Shown: positions 1-9,010, numbered from the stretch's first letter. The stretch: DNA of 56,791 nt from Peptoniphilus_A hominis (GCF_040096015.1 NZ_JBBMFO010000010.1:1-56791); one strand, 5' to 3'. A program made the numbers and translations. The notes: a model not told the origin generated them from the sequence alone.

Positions 1-35
1 CTAAATGCGTATAAGTGCAATTTTTTTATATAAAA

Positions 36-68
36 ATATCTGTTAGAGATTTACTCCCCAACAGATAT
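36..68 (-). terminator. Stem-loop at window edge
   Basis: Seen: 9-bp perfect arms (36-44 and 60-68) around a 15-nt loop. Read on the minus strand the hairpin is followed by a T-rich tract (positions 35 down to 21), so it could be a weak intrinsic terminator behind the tRNA operon or a gene outside the window. Nothing in 1-230 looks coding. Confidence 0.35.
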
Positions 69-102
69 TATAGAGCCTTTTTAATTATATTTTAAATTTT
101 GA

Positions 103-131
103 GGCTCCTTAGTGGGAGTCTTTCTTTTTCT
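103..131 (+). terminator. Probable intrinsic terminator (plus strand)
   Basis: Seen: GGCTCC (103-108) pairs with GGAGTC (115-120, one G-T wobble) and is followed by TTTCTTTTTC. It would end a plus-strand transcript entering from left of the window. GAGCCT at 73-78 can pair instead with 102-107, giving a mutually exclusive fold. Confidence 0.5.
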
Positions 132-236
132 ATATATGTAAAACATTATTGGACTCCTTATAAAAAACTTTTTTATGTGACATGGGGAGAAAATAAAAAC
201 TAAAACTTAAAAATATTAAATTTAGGAAAAAACAAT

Positions 237-268
237 AAAAAAAAAAAGAGTACCAGACTTGGTACTCT
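237..268 (-). terminator. Terminator of the tRNA operon
   Basis: Seen: perfect 8-bp arms AGAGTACC (247-254) and GGTACTCT (261-268) with a 6-nt loop. On the minus strand a run of T follows directly. It lies two bases beyond the CCA end of tRNA-Phe. Confidence 0.92.
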
Positions 269-270
269 TA

Positions 271-346
<76 letters not shown>

Positions 347-353
347 AAGTTAA

Positions 354-430
354 TGGTGGGCCTTCAGGGACTTGAACCCGGGACCTACCGGTTATGAGCC
401 GGGCGCTCTAACCAACTGAGCTAAAGGCCC
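354..430 (-). tRNA. tRNA with CAT anticodon (Met or Ile2)
   Basis: Seen on the minus strand: acceptor GGGCCTT/AAGGCCC, discriminator A, encoded CCA, anticodon loop CTCATAA, T-loop GGTTCAAGTCC, 77 nt. The 1-72 pair is a normal G-C, so it is not an initiator tRNA. Elongator Met and lysidine-modified Ile2 share this anticodon loop. The acceptor stem resembles Ile2 tRNAs of Firmicutes as I remember them, but I cannot decide between the two by eye. Confidence 0.93.
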
Positions 431-437
431 TCACCAT

Positions 438-529
438 TGGCGGAGAAAGAGGGATTTGAACCCTCGCGACCCTAATCGGGACCTACTCCCTTAGCAGGGG
501 AGCCTCTTCAGCCACTTGAGTATTTCTCC
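438..529 (-). tRNA. tRNA-Ser (GCT)
   Basis: Seen on the minus strand: acceptor GGAGAAA/TTTCTCC, discriminator G, encoded CCA, anticodon loop CTGCTAA (GCT), and a long class II variable arm, giving 92 nt. First gene of the tRNA operon. Confidence 0.97.
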
Positions 530-565
530 AAATCGAAGGTCACTCTTTAGCAACTTACTTTATCT

Positions 566-594
566 ATTCTAACGGACCAGAAGTTTTTTGTCAA
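566..594 (-). promoter_or_regulatory. Promoter of the tRNA operon
   Basis: Seen on the minus strand: -35 TTGACA (589-594), 17-nt spacer, -10 TAGAAT (566-571), about 37 bases before tRNA-Ser. Near-consensus, as expected for a stable-RNA promoter. Confidence 0.88.
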
Positions 595-703
595 CTATTT
601 TTTACAAAAAATTTAAAATCTTTTTATAGTTTCAACCTATTTAAGGGACCCTGCTCAAGCATTATCTCATACTTCTTAAAAAAAATAAAGTTAAAAAATG
701 ATA

Positions 704-732
704 TTGACATAAAATTAAATTAACCCTATAAT
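704..732 (+). promoter_or_regulatory. Promoter of the P-type ATPase gene
   Basis: Seen: consensus TTGACA (704-709), 17-nt spacer, consensus TATAAT (727-732). Just downstream, ACAAAT (744-749) and ATTTGT (761-766) form an inverted repeat around 11 nt, a possible metal-sensor operator in the start-site region. No regulator gene lies next to it. Confidence 0.87.
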
Positions 733-787
733 GAACGTATGAACAAATATCGAATTCTAATTTGTGTTATTTTAGCGGGAGGTAATT

Positions 788-2848
788 ATGAATAAATATA
801 TTTTTCACTTAAAGGGACTTACTTGTGCAAACTGCGCAGGAAAAATTGAAGAAAAACTTAAAGTGACGCCTGGCATGATAAATCTCAACTACGATTTTTT
901 AAATGATGAGCTTACTTTTGAATCTGAAAAAGAATCTAAGGATTTAAAAAATGAAATTCAAGAAATAGTTGACTCTATAGAAGATGGCGTAACAGTTACA
1001 GAAGACTTAAATGAAGAGATTGAGGAAGAAGAGGAGGAAGAAAACTTTTCTATTTATAAGTGTATCTTTGTCTTTTTTGGAATAATAATTCTACATTTTT
1101 TAAATCTTCCTGAAAAAATTAGATTTGTTTCTTACATAGTTTTATATGTAATTATTGGATACGATATAGTTAAAGCTTCCATTTCAAAAATTGCCACGGG
1201 AAATTTTATGGATGAAAAATTTCTAATGACAGTGGCATCTATTGCAGCTATTATTTCTGGAGAGTACGCCGAAGCTGTTGCTGTAATGCTATTTTATACT
1301 GTTGGCGAAATAATTCAAGATAGGGCTGTAGATAGTTCAAAGAAATCAATTAGAGAAGCCTTAAAATTAAAACCTGAATTTGCAAATTTAAAGAAGGGTC
1401 AGGAGATAAGTAAAGTTGATCCAACGGAAGTTTCTGTTGGTGAAGTAATTGTAATTATGCCTGGAGAAAAAGTGCCTCTCGATGGAAAAATAATTAAGGG
1501 TGCATCAAATCTTGACACTTCAAATATTTCTGGCGAGTTTGCACCAATTTCTCTTGAAGTTGGTGACGAAATAACTTCAGGTTTTGTCAACTTAGACTCA
1601 TCTCTTGAAGTTGAAGTTACAAAGGAATATAAAGAGGGGACAATTGCAAAAATTATTGACATGGTAAAAAATGCCAGTACAAACAAGGCAAAAGTTGAGA
1701 AATTCATCACAAGATTTGCAAAAATTTACACACCTATTGTCATAGGTCTTGCAATCTTACTTTTCCTAGTTTTAAATTTTGCAAGTTCACTAACTTTTAA
1801 AGAATCAATTTATAGGGCTGCCATATTTTTGGTAATATCCTGTCCTTGTGCTTTAGCAATTTCTGTTCCTCTTACAATTTTTGCAGGAATTGGCTCTCTT
1901 TCAAGAAGATCAATTTTTGTAAAGGGAGGAAATTCTATTGAAGCTTTGACAGATATTGATGGTGTTGCCTTTGATAAGACAGGAACAGTTACTAAGGGCG
2001 AATTTACTCTCGCAGAAGTTGAAGAAATAAAGGCTACAAGAGATGAAATTTTGGAAATTGCAGCAGTGGGAGAGATGTACTCAACTCATCCTATTGCAAA
2101 GGCAATTGTAAAAAGTTTTAAAACTGCAAAGACGCCTGAACACTTAAATAACATTGGTGGTAAGGGAATTGAGTTTGAATTAGGAGGCAAATCTTATCTA
2201 GTTGGCAATAAAAAATTAATGGACGACTTTTCTTTAAAACTTGAAAAGGAAGGAAGTTCAAATTTTGTAGATGTCTTTGTTGCCGATAAAAATGAAATTT
2301 TGGGAATTATAAAACTAAAAGATGAGATAAAAGAAGGAGTAAAGGAAAGTGTTGATAATCTTCACAAGAGGGGCGTAAAGACTTATATGTTCTCTGGCGA
2401 CAAGGAAAATGTAGTTAAGGAAATAGCCACTGAGGTTGGAATAGATTATTACAAGGGATCACTTCTTCCTGATGACAAGGTTAGGGAAATAAGGGAAATC
2501 GAAAAAAATAAAAAGATTGCCTTTGTTGGAGACGGAACTAATGACGCGCCTTCACTAGCAAGCGCCTACCTAGGCATAAGTATGGGCAGCGGATCTGACA
2601 TCGCCATTGAAACTTCAGATATAGTTTTATTAAAAAATGACATTTCTTCTGTAGTAAGAGCAATTGATATTGCAAAAAAAGTAAAAAAGATTGCTTATCA
2701 AAATATTTTTATAGCCCTAATTTTAAAGGTAGTAGTCCTAGTTCTTGGCGCAATAGGATATGTTTCCATGCCACTTGCTGTTTTTGCCGATGTGGGAGTT
2801 GCCCTTATATGCATTTTAAATTCTCTTAGAGTTTTTAAGGAGAAATAA
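788..2848 (+). CDS. cadA: Heavy-metal-exporting P1B-type ATPase (Zn/Cd/Pb class)
   Basis: Predicted ATP-driven efflux of divalent soft metals across the cell membrane. Seen: N-terminal HMA metal-binding domain with CxxC at residues 13-16, then a strongly acidic linker around residues 75-87. Next come membrane helices, the CPC transport motif at 352-354, the phosphorylation loop DKTGT from D396, an HP motif (STHP) in the nucleotide domain, GDGTNDAP around 581-588, and a last helix with the D-V-G-V pattern usual for the Zn/Cd/Pb class rather than the Cu class. 686 aa is normal for the family. The start is set by GGGAGG eight bases upstream. The gene is monocistronic behind its own consensus promoter. 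The exact metal is inferred; Zn, Cd, Pb or Co are all possible. Confidence 0.92.
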   Translation: MNKYIFHLKGLTCANCAGKIEEKLKVTPGMINLNYDFLNDELTFESEKESKDLKNEIQEIVDSIEDGVTVTEDLNEEIEEEEEEENFSIYKCIFVFFGIIILHFLNLPEKIRFVSYIVLYVIIGYDIVKASISKIATGNFMDEKFLMTVASIAAIISGEYAEAVAVMLFYTVGEIIQDRAVDSSKKSIREALKLKPEFANLKKGQEISKVDPTEVSVGEVIVIMPGEKVPLDGKIIKGASNLDTSNISGEFAPISLEVGDEITSGFVNLDSSLEVEVTKEYKEGTIAKIIDMVKNASTNKAKVEKFITRFAKIYTPIVIGLAILLFLVLNFASSLTFKESIYRAAIFLVISCPCALAISVPLTIFAGIGSLSRRSIFVKGGNSIEALTDIDGVAFDKTGTVTKGEFTLAEVEEIKATRDEILEIAAVGEMYSTHPIAKAIVKSFKTAKTPEHLNNIGGKGIEFELGGKSYLVGNKKLMDDFSLKLEKEGSSNFVDVFVADKNEILGIIKLKDEIKEGVKESVDNLHKRGVKTYMFSGDKENVVKEIATEVGIDYYKGSLLPDDKVREIREIEKNKKIAFVGDGTNDAPSLASAYLGISMGSGSDIAIETSDIVLLKNDISSVVRAIDIAKKVKKIAYQNIFIALILKVVVLVLGAIGYVSMPLAVFADVGVALICILNSLRVFKEK

Positions 2849-3021
2849 AACATAGTAAAATGCTATGAATTATTAGTGTTAATAAATAGTTGGATAATTT
2901 TAAAAATAAATTTTTAAGGTTTTGGAATTTAAAAAATGTCACAAAAGCTTATAAAATAGAGAAATTTTATTATTTTTAATAAAATTAATAAAATTTCATC
3001 ATAAAAAAATAACAATAATTA

Positions 3022-3050
3022 TTGAAAAATTAAAATTATTATGTTACTAT
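3022..3050 (+). promoter_or_regulatory. Probable promoter of the ferredoxin gene
   Basis: Seen: -35 TTGAAA (3022-3027), 17-nt spacer, -10 TACTAT (3045-3050). It would give a leader of about 60 nt. A second box, TGGTATAAT at 3089-3097, is closer to the gene, but its start site would fall inside the SD. Confidence 0.6.
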
Positions 3051-3115
3051 TATGTCAGAACATTATGAATATAAAAATTCATAAATTTTGGTATAATTTT
3101 ATGGAGGTAAATTAA

Positions 3116-3286
3116 ATGGCATATGTAATTAACGATTCTTGCATCGCTTGTGGTGCATGTCAACCAGAATGTCCAGTAGGATGTATTTCTGAAGGAGATA
3201 TCTATACAATTGACGAAGCTCAATGTATCGATTGCGGTAGCTGTGCAGCTGTTTGCCCAGTTGGTGCTCCAAATCCTGAAGACTAA
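3116..3286 (+). CDS. 2[4Fe-4S] clostridial-type ferredoxin
   Basis: Small electron carrier of anaerobic metabolism. Seen: a 56-residue protein with two CxxCxxCxxxCP cluster-binding motifs, the first beginning CIACGACQPECP and the second CIDCGSCAAVCP. Two-fold internal symmetry and an acidic composition are typical of clostridial ferredoxins. Start ATG with GGAGG seven bases upstream; own promoter and a double terminator, so it is transcribed alone. Codon use is rich in optimal codons, fitting high expression. It lies next to an acyl-CoA dehydratase activase gene, an enzyme type that takes low-potential electrons from ferredoxin, but such ferredoxins serve many partners, so a dedicated link is only inference. 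Confidence 0.96.
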   Translation: MAYVINDSCIACGACQPECPVGCISEGDIYTIDEAQCIDCGSCAAVCPVGAPNPED

Positions 3287-3297
3287 TTACTTAAAAG

Positions 3298-3328
3298 AAA
3301 GATAGGTTTCCTGCCTATCTTTTTTTAT
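3298..3328 (+). terminator. Ferredoxin terminator 1
   Basis: Seen: AGATAGG (3300-3306) and CCTATCT (3314-3320), 7-nt loop, followed by seven T. Confidence 0.9.
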
Positions 3329-3351
3329 TTTTAAACTATATTTGTTTTTAA

Positions 3352-3379
3352 AGAGAGAACTGTGTTTTCTCTTTTTTTA
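3352..3379 (+). terminator. Ferredoxin terminator 2 (tandem)
   Basis: Seen: AGAGAGAAC (3352-3360) and GTTTTCTCT (3364-3372) with one wobble pair, 3-nt loop, then seven T. A backup terminator some 25 bases after the first. Confidence 0.75.
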
Positions 3380-3653
3380 TTGTAAAATTTTTGAAATTAA
3401 GTAAATATTTCACTATAAGTTCACAATTTCGGTTATAATAGATATAAACGAAAAGTTAAGAAATGTTTAATATTTTTATAATAAATATCAAACTTTATTT
3501 AAAAAAATATTGAATTAAGGCACTGAAAGTGCAATAATTATTTTTCATTATATTTTAGTTAATAAAAGATTAATAAAATTAAAATAAATTATTTTAAATG
3601 AAGTATTAGAAATTATACTCAATTTGCTTTTAATTTGAAAGGAGAAGTAGAGT
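3380..3653 (+). other. Long non-coding leader region before the activase gene
   Basis: No ORF seen. A TATAAT box at 3434-3439 could start a leader of about 200 nt; no good -35 matches it. A small perfect hairpin GCACT-GAA-AGTGC lies at 3520-3532. A second weaker -10 (TATACT, 3614-3619) is nearer the gene. No known riboswitch pattern recognised. Confidence 0.4.
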
Positions 3654-6600
3654 ATGCTAATTCATATGGGATTAGATGTTGGTTCCACTACTGTAAAACT
3701 TGTAATATTAGATGAAAAATTAAATATCTTGTATAAAACTTATAGAAGACATTATTCTGATGTTAGAAAAACTGTAAAGGATGTCATCAATGAAGTTTAT
3801 AAGGACTTCAAATATGAGACAGTTACTGTAAATGTAACTGGAAGTGGTGGTCTTTCTGTCCACAAATTTTTGGATATAGACTTTATCCAAGAAGTTGTGG
3901 CTGGAAGGGAGGCAATATCTTGTTTCATTCCAAAAACTGATGTTGCCATTGAACTTGGTGGCGAAGACTCAAAAATTACTTACTTAAGAGGGTCTGTTGA
4001 ACAGAGAATGAACAGTATTTGTGCTGGAGGCACTGGTGCCTTTATAGATCAAATGGCTTCTCTTCTTCAGACTGATGCTTCTGGCTTAAATGAAATGGCA
4101 AAGGATTATGAAAAATTATATCCAATAGCATCTCGCTGTGGTGTTTTTGCCAAGACTGATGTGCAAGCACTGATAAATCAAGGTGCCAGCAAGTCTGACA
4201 TAGCCATTTCTGTCTTCCAATCAGTTGTCAACCAAACTATTTCAAACCTTGCTTGTGGCAGACCAATTAGGGGAAATGTTGCCTTTTTAGGTGGGCCCCT
4301 TCACTTTTTGCCAATGCTAAAGGAAAGATTTGTTGAAACTTTAAATTTAAGTGAAGATGAAATAATTTCTCCAGAAAATTCACAAATATTTGTGGCACTG
4401 GGAGCAGCTCTTTCAAGTTTTGACTCAAAGCCAATTTCCTTTGTGGAATTATTTAATCGCGTAAACAAGAGCGCCGACATAAACATCAAGGAAAGTGATG
4501 TAATGCCGCCACTTTTCACAAGTGATGAAGAAGTCATAGCCTTTCGTGAAAGACATAAGACTAAGTCACTTAAAAAAGTGGATTTAAAAAATTATGAAGG
4601 ACCAATTTATTTGGGCATAGACTCAGGCTCAACCACATCAAAACTTGTGGCAATCTCTGATAAAAATGAACTACTTTACAGTTTTTATGGGTCAAATAAG
4701 GGCAATCCTCTTGATATAGCCATTGAAAACTTAAAAGAAATTTATAAAGAAAAAAATGACAAGGCGTACTTTGCTGGCTGCGGCACAACTGGATATGGGG
4801 AAGAATTTTTAAAGGCTGCACTTAATTTAGACTTTGGCGAAGTTGAAACTATCGCACACTTTACTGCTGCCAAATACTTTGATCCAGAAGTGGACTTTAT
4901 TTTAGACATTGGCGGACAAGACATGAAGTCCATGAAAATTAGAAATGGCGTAATAGAATCAATACTTCTAAATGAAGCTTGCTCTGCCGGCTGTGGATCC
5001 TTCCTTGAAACTTTTGCACATTCAGTAAATATGAGTGCAGAAGAATTTGCCAAGGAGGCAACATTGTCAAGAAAACCAGTAGATTTAGGTTCACGCTGCA
5101 CAGTTTTCATGAATTCCAATGTAAAGCAAGCTCAAAAGGAAGGGGCATCAGTGCCAGATATTTCTGCAGGACTTGCCTATTCTGTAATTAGAAATGCCAT
5201 TCAAAAGGTAATAAAAATTAGGGACCCTAAGGAATTAGGCGAACACATAGTAGTTCAAGGCGGCACATTTTTGTCTGATGCAGTCTTAAGAGCTTTCGAA
5301 AACTTGACTGGTGTTGATGTTACAAGACCTGACATTGCAGGACTTATGGGTGCACTTGGAATGGCACTTATTTCTAAAGAAAAATCTACAGGTAAATCTA
5401 ATTTAATATCTGAAGAAGAATTAGAAAAATTTGAATATAAATCAATTTCAACAAATTGTAGACAATGCACAAATAATTGTGCCCTTTCTGTAAATGTATT
5501 TCCCAATGGAAAGAGATACATCACAGGAAACAGGTGCGAAAAGGGAGCAGGTCGCTTAAGAAGTAAAGAAGATGAGCTGCCAAATATGTTCCGCTACAAA
5601 TACGAAAGGGTCTTTGACTACAAGTCACTCTCAGAAAGGGAAGCTAAGCGTGGTCTAGTGGGCATACCTAGAGTTCTAAATATTTATGAAAACTATCCCT
5701 TCTGGCATACATTTTTCACAGAGCTTGGATATTCAGTAGTCCTTTCAAGTAAATCATCAAGGGAAATTTACGAAAAGGGAATAGAGACAATTACCAGTGA
5801 AACTGCTTGCTATCCAGCAAAAATTTCTCACGGTCACATAGAAGACCTGATAGAAAAGGGACTTGACTTTATATTTTACCCAGCAGTATTTTATGAAGAA
5901 AAGCAATTTGAAAAGGCAGACAACACATTAAACTGTCCTGTGGTGGCAGGCTACTCTGAAGTTATAAAGAACAATGTGGATGCCATAATTGATGGAAAAG
6001 TAAAATTTATGAATCCCTTTATTTCCTTTGACGACAGAAAAAAACTTGAGAAGAGACTTTCTGATATCTTCGACTTCATACCTAAAGACGAAGTGAAAAA
6101 AGCTGTCCGTGCAGCCTATGAAGAGCAAGACAGGTATAGACTTGATGTCTTAAATGAAGGCAACAGAATCTTAGAAGAAGTGACTAAAAAAAATCAAAGG
6201 GCAATAGTTTTATCAGGTAGGCCTTATCACATTGACCCAGAAATAAATCACGGCATACCAGAACTAATTACAAGCCTAGGTCTTGCTGTAATTTCTGAAG
6301 ATGGAATTGCAAGAAATGTTGAAATCGACTCAAGACTTAGAGTCCTAGACCAATGGAATTATCACTCAAGACTTTACAGGGCGGCAAAATTTGTGGGAGA
6401 ACATGAAAACTTAGAGCTTGTTCAACTTAACTCCTTTGGCTGTGGAATCGATGCAGTTACAACTGACCAAGTTCAACATATTTTAGAGTCCTACAACAAG
6501 ATTTATACTGCCCTAAAAATTGATGAAGTTTCAAATTTAGGTGCCGTAAAAATTAGAATTAGGTCCTTAATTGAAGCAGCAGAAAAGAGAGAATTTGAAA

Positions 6601-7931
6601 AAATAGACGCTGAACTTGAAGGACTTCTTGACGATGATCCAGTAATGTTTACAAAGGAAATGAAGGAAGACTATACAATTTTAATGCCGCAAATGTCTCC
6701 ACTTCACTTTAGCATTTTTGAACCAATCCTAAGACATGAGGGAATAAACATTGAACTCCTAGAAGATTCTGGTCACAAGGTTGTCAACGAAGGATTAAAA
6801 TATGTAAATAACGATGCTTGTTATCCTTCGATTTTTGTAGTTGGACAATTTATTGATGCAGTAAAATCTGGCAAGTATGACACAAACCGCTTGGCTCTTC
6901 TCATGAGTCAAACTGGTGGCGCTTGTAGGGCATCAAACTATGTTGGCTTTATTAGAAAGGCATTAAAGGATGCAGGTTACGGTCATGTGCCAGTAATTGG
7001 ACTTTCCTTCCAAGGATTTGAAAAGCACACAGGTCTTGAATTTGACAAAAAACAATTAGTTAGAATTGGCAGAAAATTAATTCAAGGAATGCTTTACGCA
7101 GATCTCATCATGCGACTTACTCAAGCAACAAGACCTTATGAAGTTATAAAGGGTTCAGCAAATATTTTGCGCGACAGATGGATTGACATTACCACATCAG
7201 AAGACTTAAATTGCAGCAAGAAAACTTTTATATCCAACATTAACAAGATGATTGGAGAATTTAATAGACTTGAAATAACAAACGAAAAGAAACCGAAAGT
7301 TGGAATCGTTGGAGAAATCTTAGTCAAGTATGATCCAGCTGCCAACAATCATGTGGCAGAACTTCTTGAAAAGGAAGGGGCAGAAGTTGTTATTCCTGAT
7401 TTGACAGACTTTATGATGTACTCCTTTAAGAACGCAAGGGCAAAGGCTGATAAACTTTCAAAGTCAAGACTTACTGCCTTTGTATGTGAAATGGGAATTT
7501 CCTACATTGAATCCTACAGAAAGCATATTAGATTGGCACTTGAACCTACAAGGTTTATAGTTCCTGAAAAAATTGAAGAGATAATTGACTATGCAGAAAA
7601 GTATGTTGACCTTGGAAACCAATATGGTGAAGGATGGCTTTTGACTGGCGAAATGGTGGAACTAATTGAGTCTGGAGTGGAAAATATTGTCTGCGTCCAA
7701 CCCTTTGGCTGTCTTCCAAATCACATCACAGGCAAGGGCGTCATAAAGGCAATAAGAAATTCCTACGAAAGGGCAAATATTATTCCAATTGACTATGACG
7801 CATCAGCATCAGAAGTAAATCAATTTAACAGAATTAAACTAATGCTTTCACAAGCCAAGAGAAACATGGAACAAGGCGAAGATAAATACAACAGAGGCTA
7901 TTTAAAGAAAGCTGCCAGCTTAAAAAATTAA
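3654..7931 (+). CDS. Acyl-CoA dehydratase activase-type protein with two BcrA/D ATPase domains and a DUF2229/HgdB-like region
   Basis: Family knowledge: activases of the 2-hydroxyglutaryl-CoA dehydratase/benzoyl-CoA reductase group use ATP to push one electron at low potential into a partner. Seen: two ASKHA ATPase domains in tandem, the first with LDVGSTT near residue 7 and a cluster-ligand CAGGTGAF motif near 123, the second with GIDSGSTTSK near 320 and CSAGCGSF near 442. A Cys-rich motif CRQCTNNC follows near 602, then about 800 residues resembling DUF2229 and HgdB-like reductase regions. At 1425 aa it is the long fused form widespread in anaerobic Firmicutes. RBS AAAGGAGAAG precedes the ATG. 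It stands alone between terminators, with no separate dehydratase subunits nearby, so its physiological substrate is unknown. Confidence 0.9.
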   Translation: MLIHMGLDVGSTTVKLVILDEKLNILYKTYRRHYSDVRKTVKDVINEVYKDFKYETVTVNVTGSGGLSVHKFLDIDFIQEVVAGREAISCFIPKTDVAIELGGEDSKITYLRGSVEQRMNSICAGGTGAFIDQMASLLQTDASGLNEMAKDYEKLYPIASRCGVFAKTDVQALINQGASKSDIAISVFQSVVNQTISNLACGRPIRGNVAFLGGPLHFLPMLKERFVETLNLSEDEIISPENSQIFVALGAALSSFDSKPISFVELFNRVNKSADINIKESDVMPPLFTSDEEVIAFRERHKTKSLKKVDLKNYEGPIYLGIDSGSTTSKLVAISDKNELLYSFYGSNKGNPLDIAIENLKEIYKEKNDKAYFAGCGTTGYGEEFLKAALNLDFGEVETIAHFTAAKYFDPEVDFILDIGGQDMKSMKIRNGVIESILLNEACSAGCGSFLETFAHSVNMSAEEFAKEATLSRKPVDLGSRCTVFMNSNVKQAQKEGASVPDISAGLAYSVIRNAIQKVIKIRDPKELGEHIVVQGGTFLSDAVLRAFENLTGVDVTRPDIAGLMGALGMALISKEKSTGKSNLISEEELEKFEYKSISTNCRQCTNNCALSVNVFPNGKRYITGNRCEKGAGRLRSKEDELPNMFRYKYERVFDYKSLSEREAKRGLVGIPRVLNIYENYPFWHTFFTELGYSVVLSSKSSREIYEKGIETITSETACYPAKISHGHIEDLIEKGLDFIFYPAVFYEEKQFEKADNTLNCPVVAGYSEVIKNNVDAIIDGKVKFMNPFISFDDRKKLEKRLSDIFDFIPKDEVKKAVRAAYEEQDRYRLDVLNEGNRILEEVTKKNQRAIVLSGRPYHIDPEINHGIPELITSLGLAVISEDGIARNVEIDSRLRVLDQWNYHSRLYRAAKFVGEHENLELVQLNSFGCGIDAVTTDQVQHILESYNKIYTALKIDEVSNLGAVKIRIRSLIEAAEKREFEKIDAELEGLLDDDPVMFTKEMKEDYTILMPQMSPLHFSIFEPILRHEGINIELLEDSGHKVVNEGLKYVNNDACYPSIFVVGQFIDAVKSGKYDTNRLALLMSQTGGACRASNYVGFIRKALKDAGYGHVPVIGLSFQGFEKHTGLEFDKKQLVRIGRKLIQGMLYADLIMRLTQATRPYEVIKGSANILRDRWIDITTSEDLNCSKKTFISNINKMIGEFNRLEITNEKKPKVGIVGEILVKYDPAANNHVAELLEKEGAEVVIPDLTDFMMYSFKNARAKADKLSKSRLTAFVCEMGISYIESYRKHIRLALEPTRFIVPEKIEEIIDYAEKYVDLGNQYGEGWLLTGEMVELIESGVENIVCVQPFGCLPNHITGKGVIKAIRNSYERANIIPIDYDASASEVNQFNRIKLMLSQAKRNMEQGEDKYNRGYLKKAASLKN

Positions 7932-7956
7932 AATTTATTAAAGTTAAAAAAAAGAA

Positions 7957-8000
7957 GGACAAAAAATTTCCCCTCAGGCTTGAGGGGATTTTTCTTGTCC
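7957..8000. terminator. Bidirectional terminator between convergent genes
   Basis: Seen: TCCCCTCA (7969-7976) and TGAGGGGA (7981-7988) with a 4-nt loop. Flanking A- and T-rich arms and an outer GGACAA/TTGTCC pairing extend the fold in both directions. It serves the activase gene and the minus-strand operon ending at 8052. Confidence 0.9.
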
Positions 8001-8051
8001 TAATTTATTAATCTTATTTAAATATAAATTTTCTAAATAAACTCGAAATAA

Positions 8052-8996
8052 TTAGATTTTCTTAAAAATATTTTTCAAAGTTTCATCTTGTAATAAATTA
8101 TTTGTACTATCTTGTTTTTTCTTTTCGTCGTTGTAAACTTGGATGTCCTTTTGAGGGTTGTAAGTTTGACCCTTAAGAGCTGCCTCAAAGGCATCCTTAG
8201 CTTCTTGCATCTTAACTTGGAAATCATTTAGTTCAATAATAAATTTTTTGGCAGAATCTTCATTTTTAGTCATAATAGATTCCTTAAGGCCAGGCAAAAT
8301 TTCTAGTGCCTTTTCGCTTGCCCTTACAGTGTAATCGTGAGAATTTTTAAATTTATCTGGCACGCTCATATTTTTAATCTTATCAACAGTATTTCTAATT
8401 TCAGAATCTGCTCTGTCGTAGGCAGCATTTAAATCTGCATCTGAAAGTTTTGCTGCATTTTCAAAGAAACTTGATTTTAAATTGACAATAGATTTAGTCA
8501 AATCATTTTGCAAATTTTTAATTTCCTTTACATATGTTTCTTCATCAGTTGATAAATCTAGTATTGAAGAATTTGCTGAGTCCTTAATAATTACCTTAAA
8601 GTTGTCATTGTCCCACTTAACTTCAGCCTTTAAATTTTCAGCAACAAATCTTAGGGGAACAAAAGTGCGTTCGCTTTTTATAATAGCTGGTGCATCTAGT
8701 TCAAGATCTTTTCCATTAACCTTTGCCTTTTTTGAATCAATTTTTAATTCAATTGAAGTGTCCTTGCCCTTAACAGTAACAAGTCTTGCATCATTATTCC
8801 AACCTACTTCATAACCTAGTGTTTCAGAAATAAATCTAATGGGAACCATGGTTCTGTCATTTTGAATAAAGGGTGCAACGTCTGATTTAATAATTTTTCC
8901 ATTGTACTCAATTACTGGGGTTCTAGCTGCAAATACATTTGAGCTAATAAAAATTAAGATTACTAGTGAGAATATAAGTGATTTAAATTTTTTCAT
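8052..8996 (-). CDS. Secreted protein with copper-amine-oxidase-N (stalk) domain
   Basis: Seen: signal peptide (MKKFKSLIF..., cleavage near VFA-A at residue 23). The mature N-terminus carries the repeated pattern 'RTMVPIRFISE ... W' and 'RTFVPLRFVAE ... W', the hallmark of the copper amine oxidase N-terminal-like stalk domain. The C-terminal half (about residues 150-300) is charged and helical with no enzymatic motif. Family: these domains are wall- or surface-associated modules in clostridia and do not imply amine oxidase activity. It is second in a two-gene operon, 14 bases after the lipoprotein gene. SD GGAGGAAT precedes the ATG. Function unknown; probably an envelope or adhesion-scaffold role. 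Confidence 0.85.
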   Translation of the reverse strand: MKKFKSLIFSLVILIFISSNVFAARTPVIEYNGKIIKSDVAPFIQNDRTMVPIRFISETLGYEVGWNNDARLVTVKGKDTSIELKIDSKKAKVNGKDLELDAPAIIKSERTFVPLRFVAENLKAEVKWDNDNFKVIIKDSANSSILDLSTDEETYVKEIKNLQNDLTKSIVNLKSSFFENAAKLSDADLNAAYDRADSEIRNTVDKIKNMSVPDKFKNSHDYTVRASEKALEILPGLKESIMTKNEDSAKKFIIELNDFQVKMQEAKDAFEAALKGQTYNPQKDIQVYNDEKKKQDSTNNLLQDETLKNIFKKI

Positions 8997-9010
8997 TTTA
9001 TTATTCCTCC

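Noticed and set aside
3089..3097. Extended -10 TGGTATAAT as ferredoxin promoter
   Set aside because: The start site would fall in or next to the SD, leaving no usable leader; the promoter at 3022-3050 fits better.
8482..8814. 110-aa plus-strand ORF
   Set aside because: Lies fully opposite the stalk-domain gene, has no SD and a hydrophobic, Ser/Leu-rich antisense composition.
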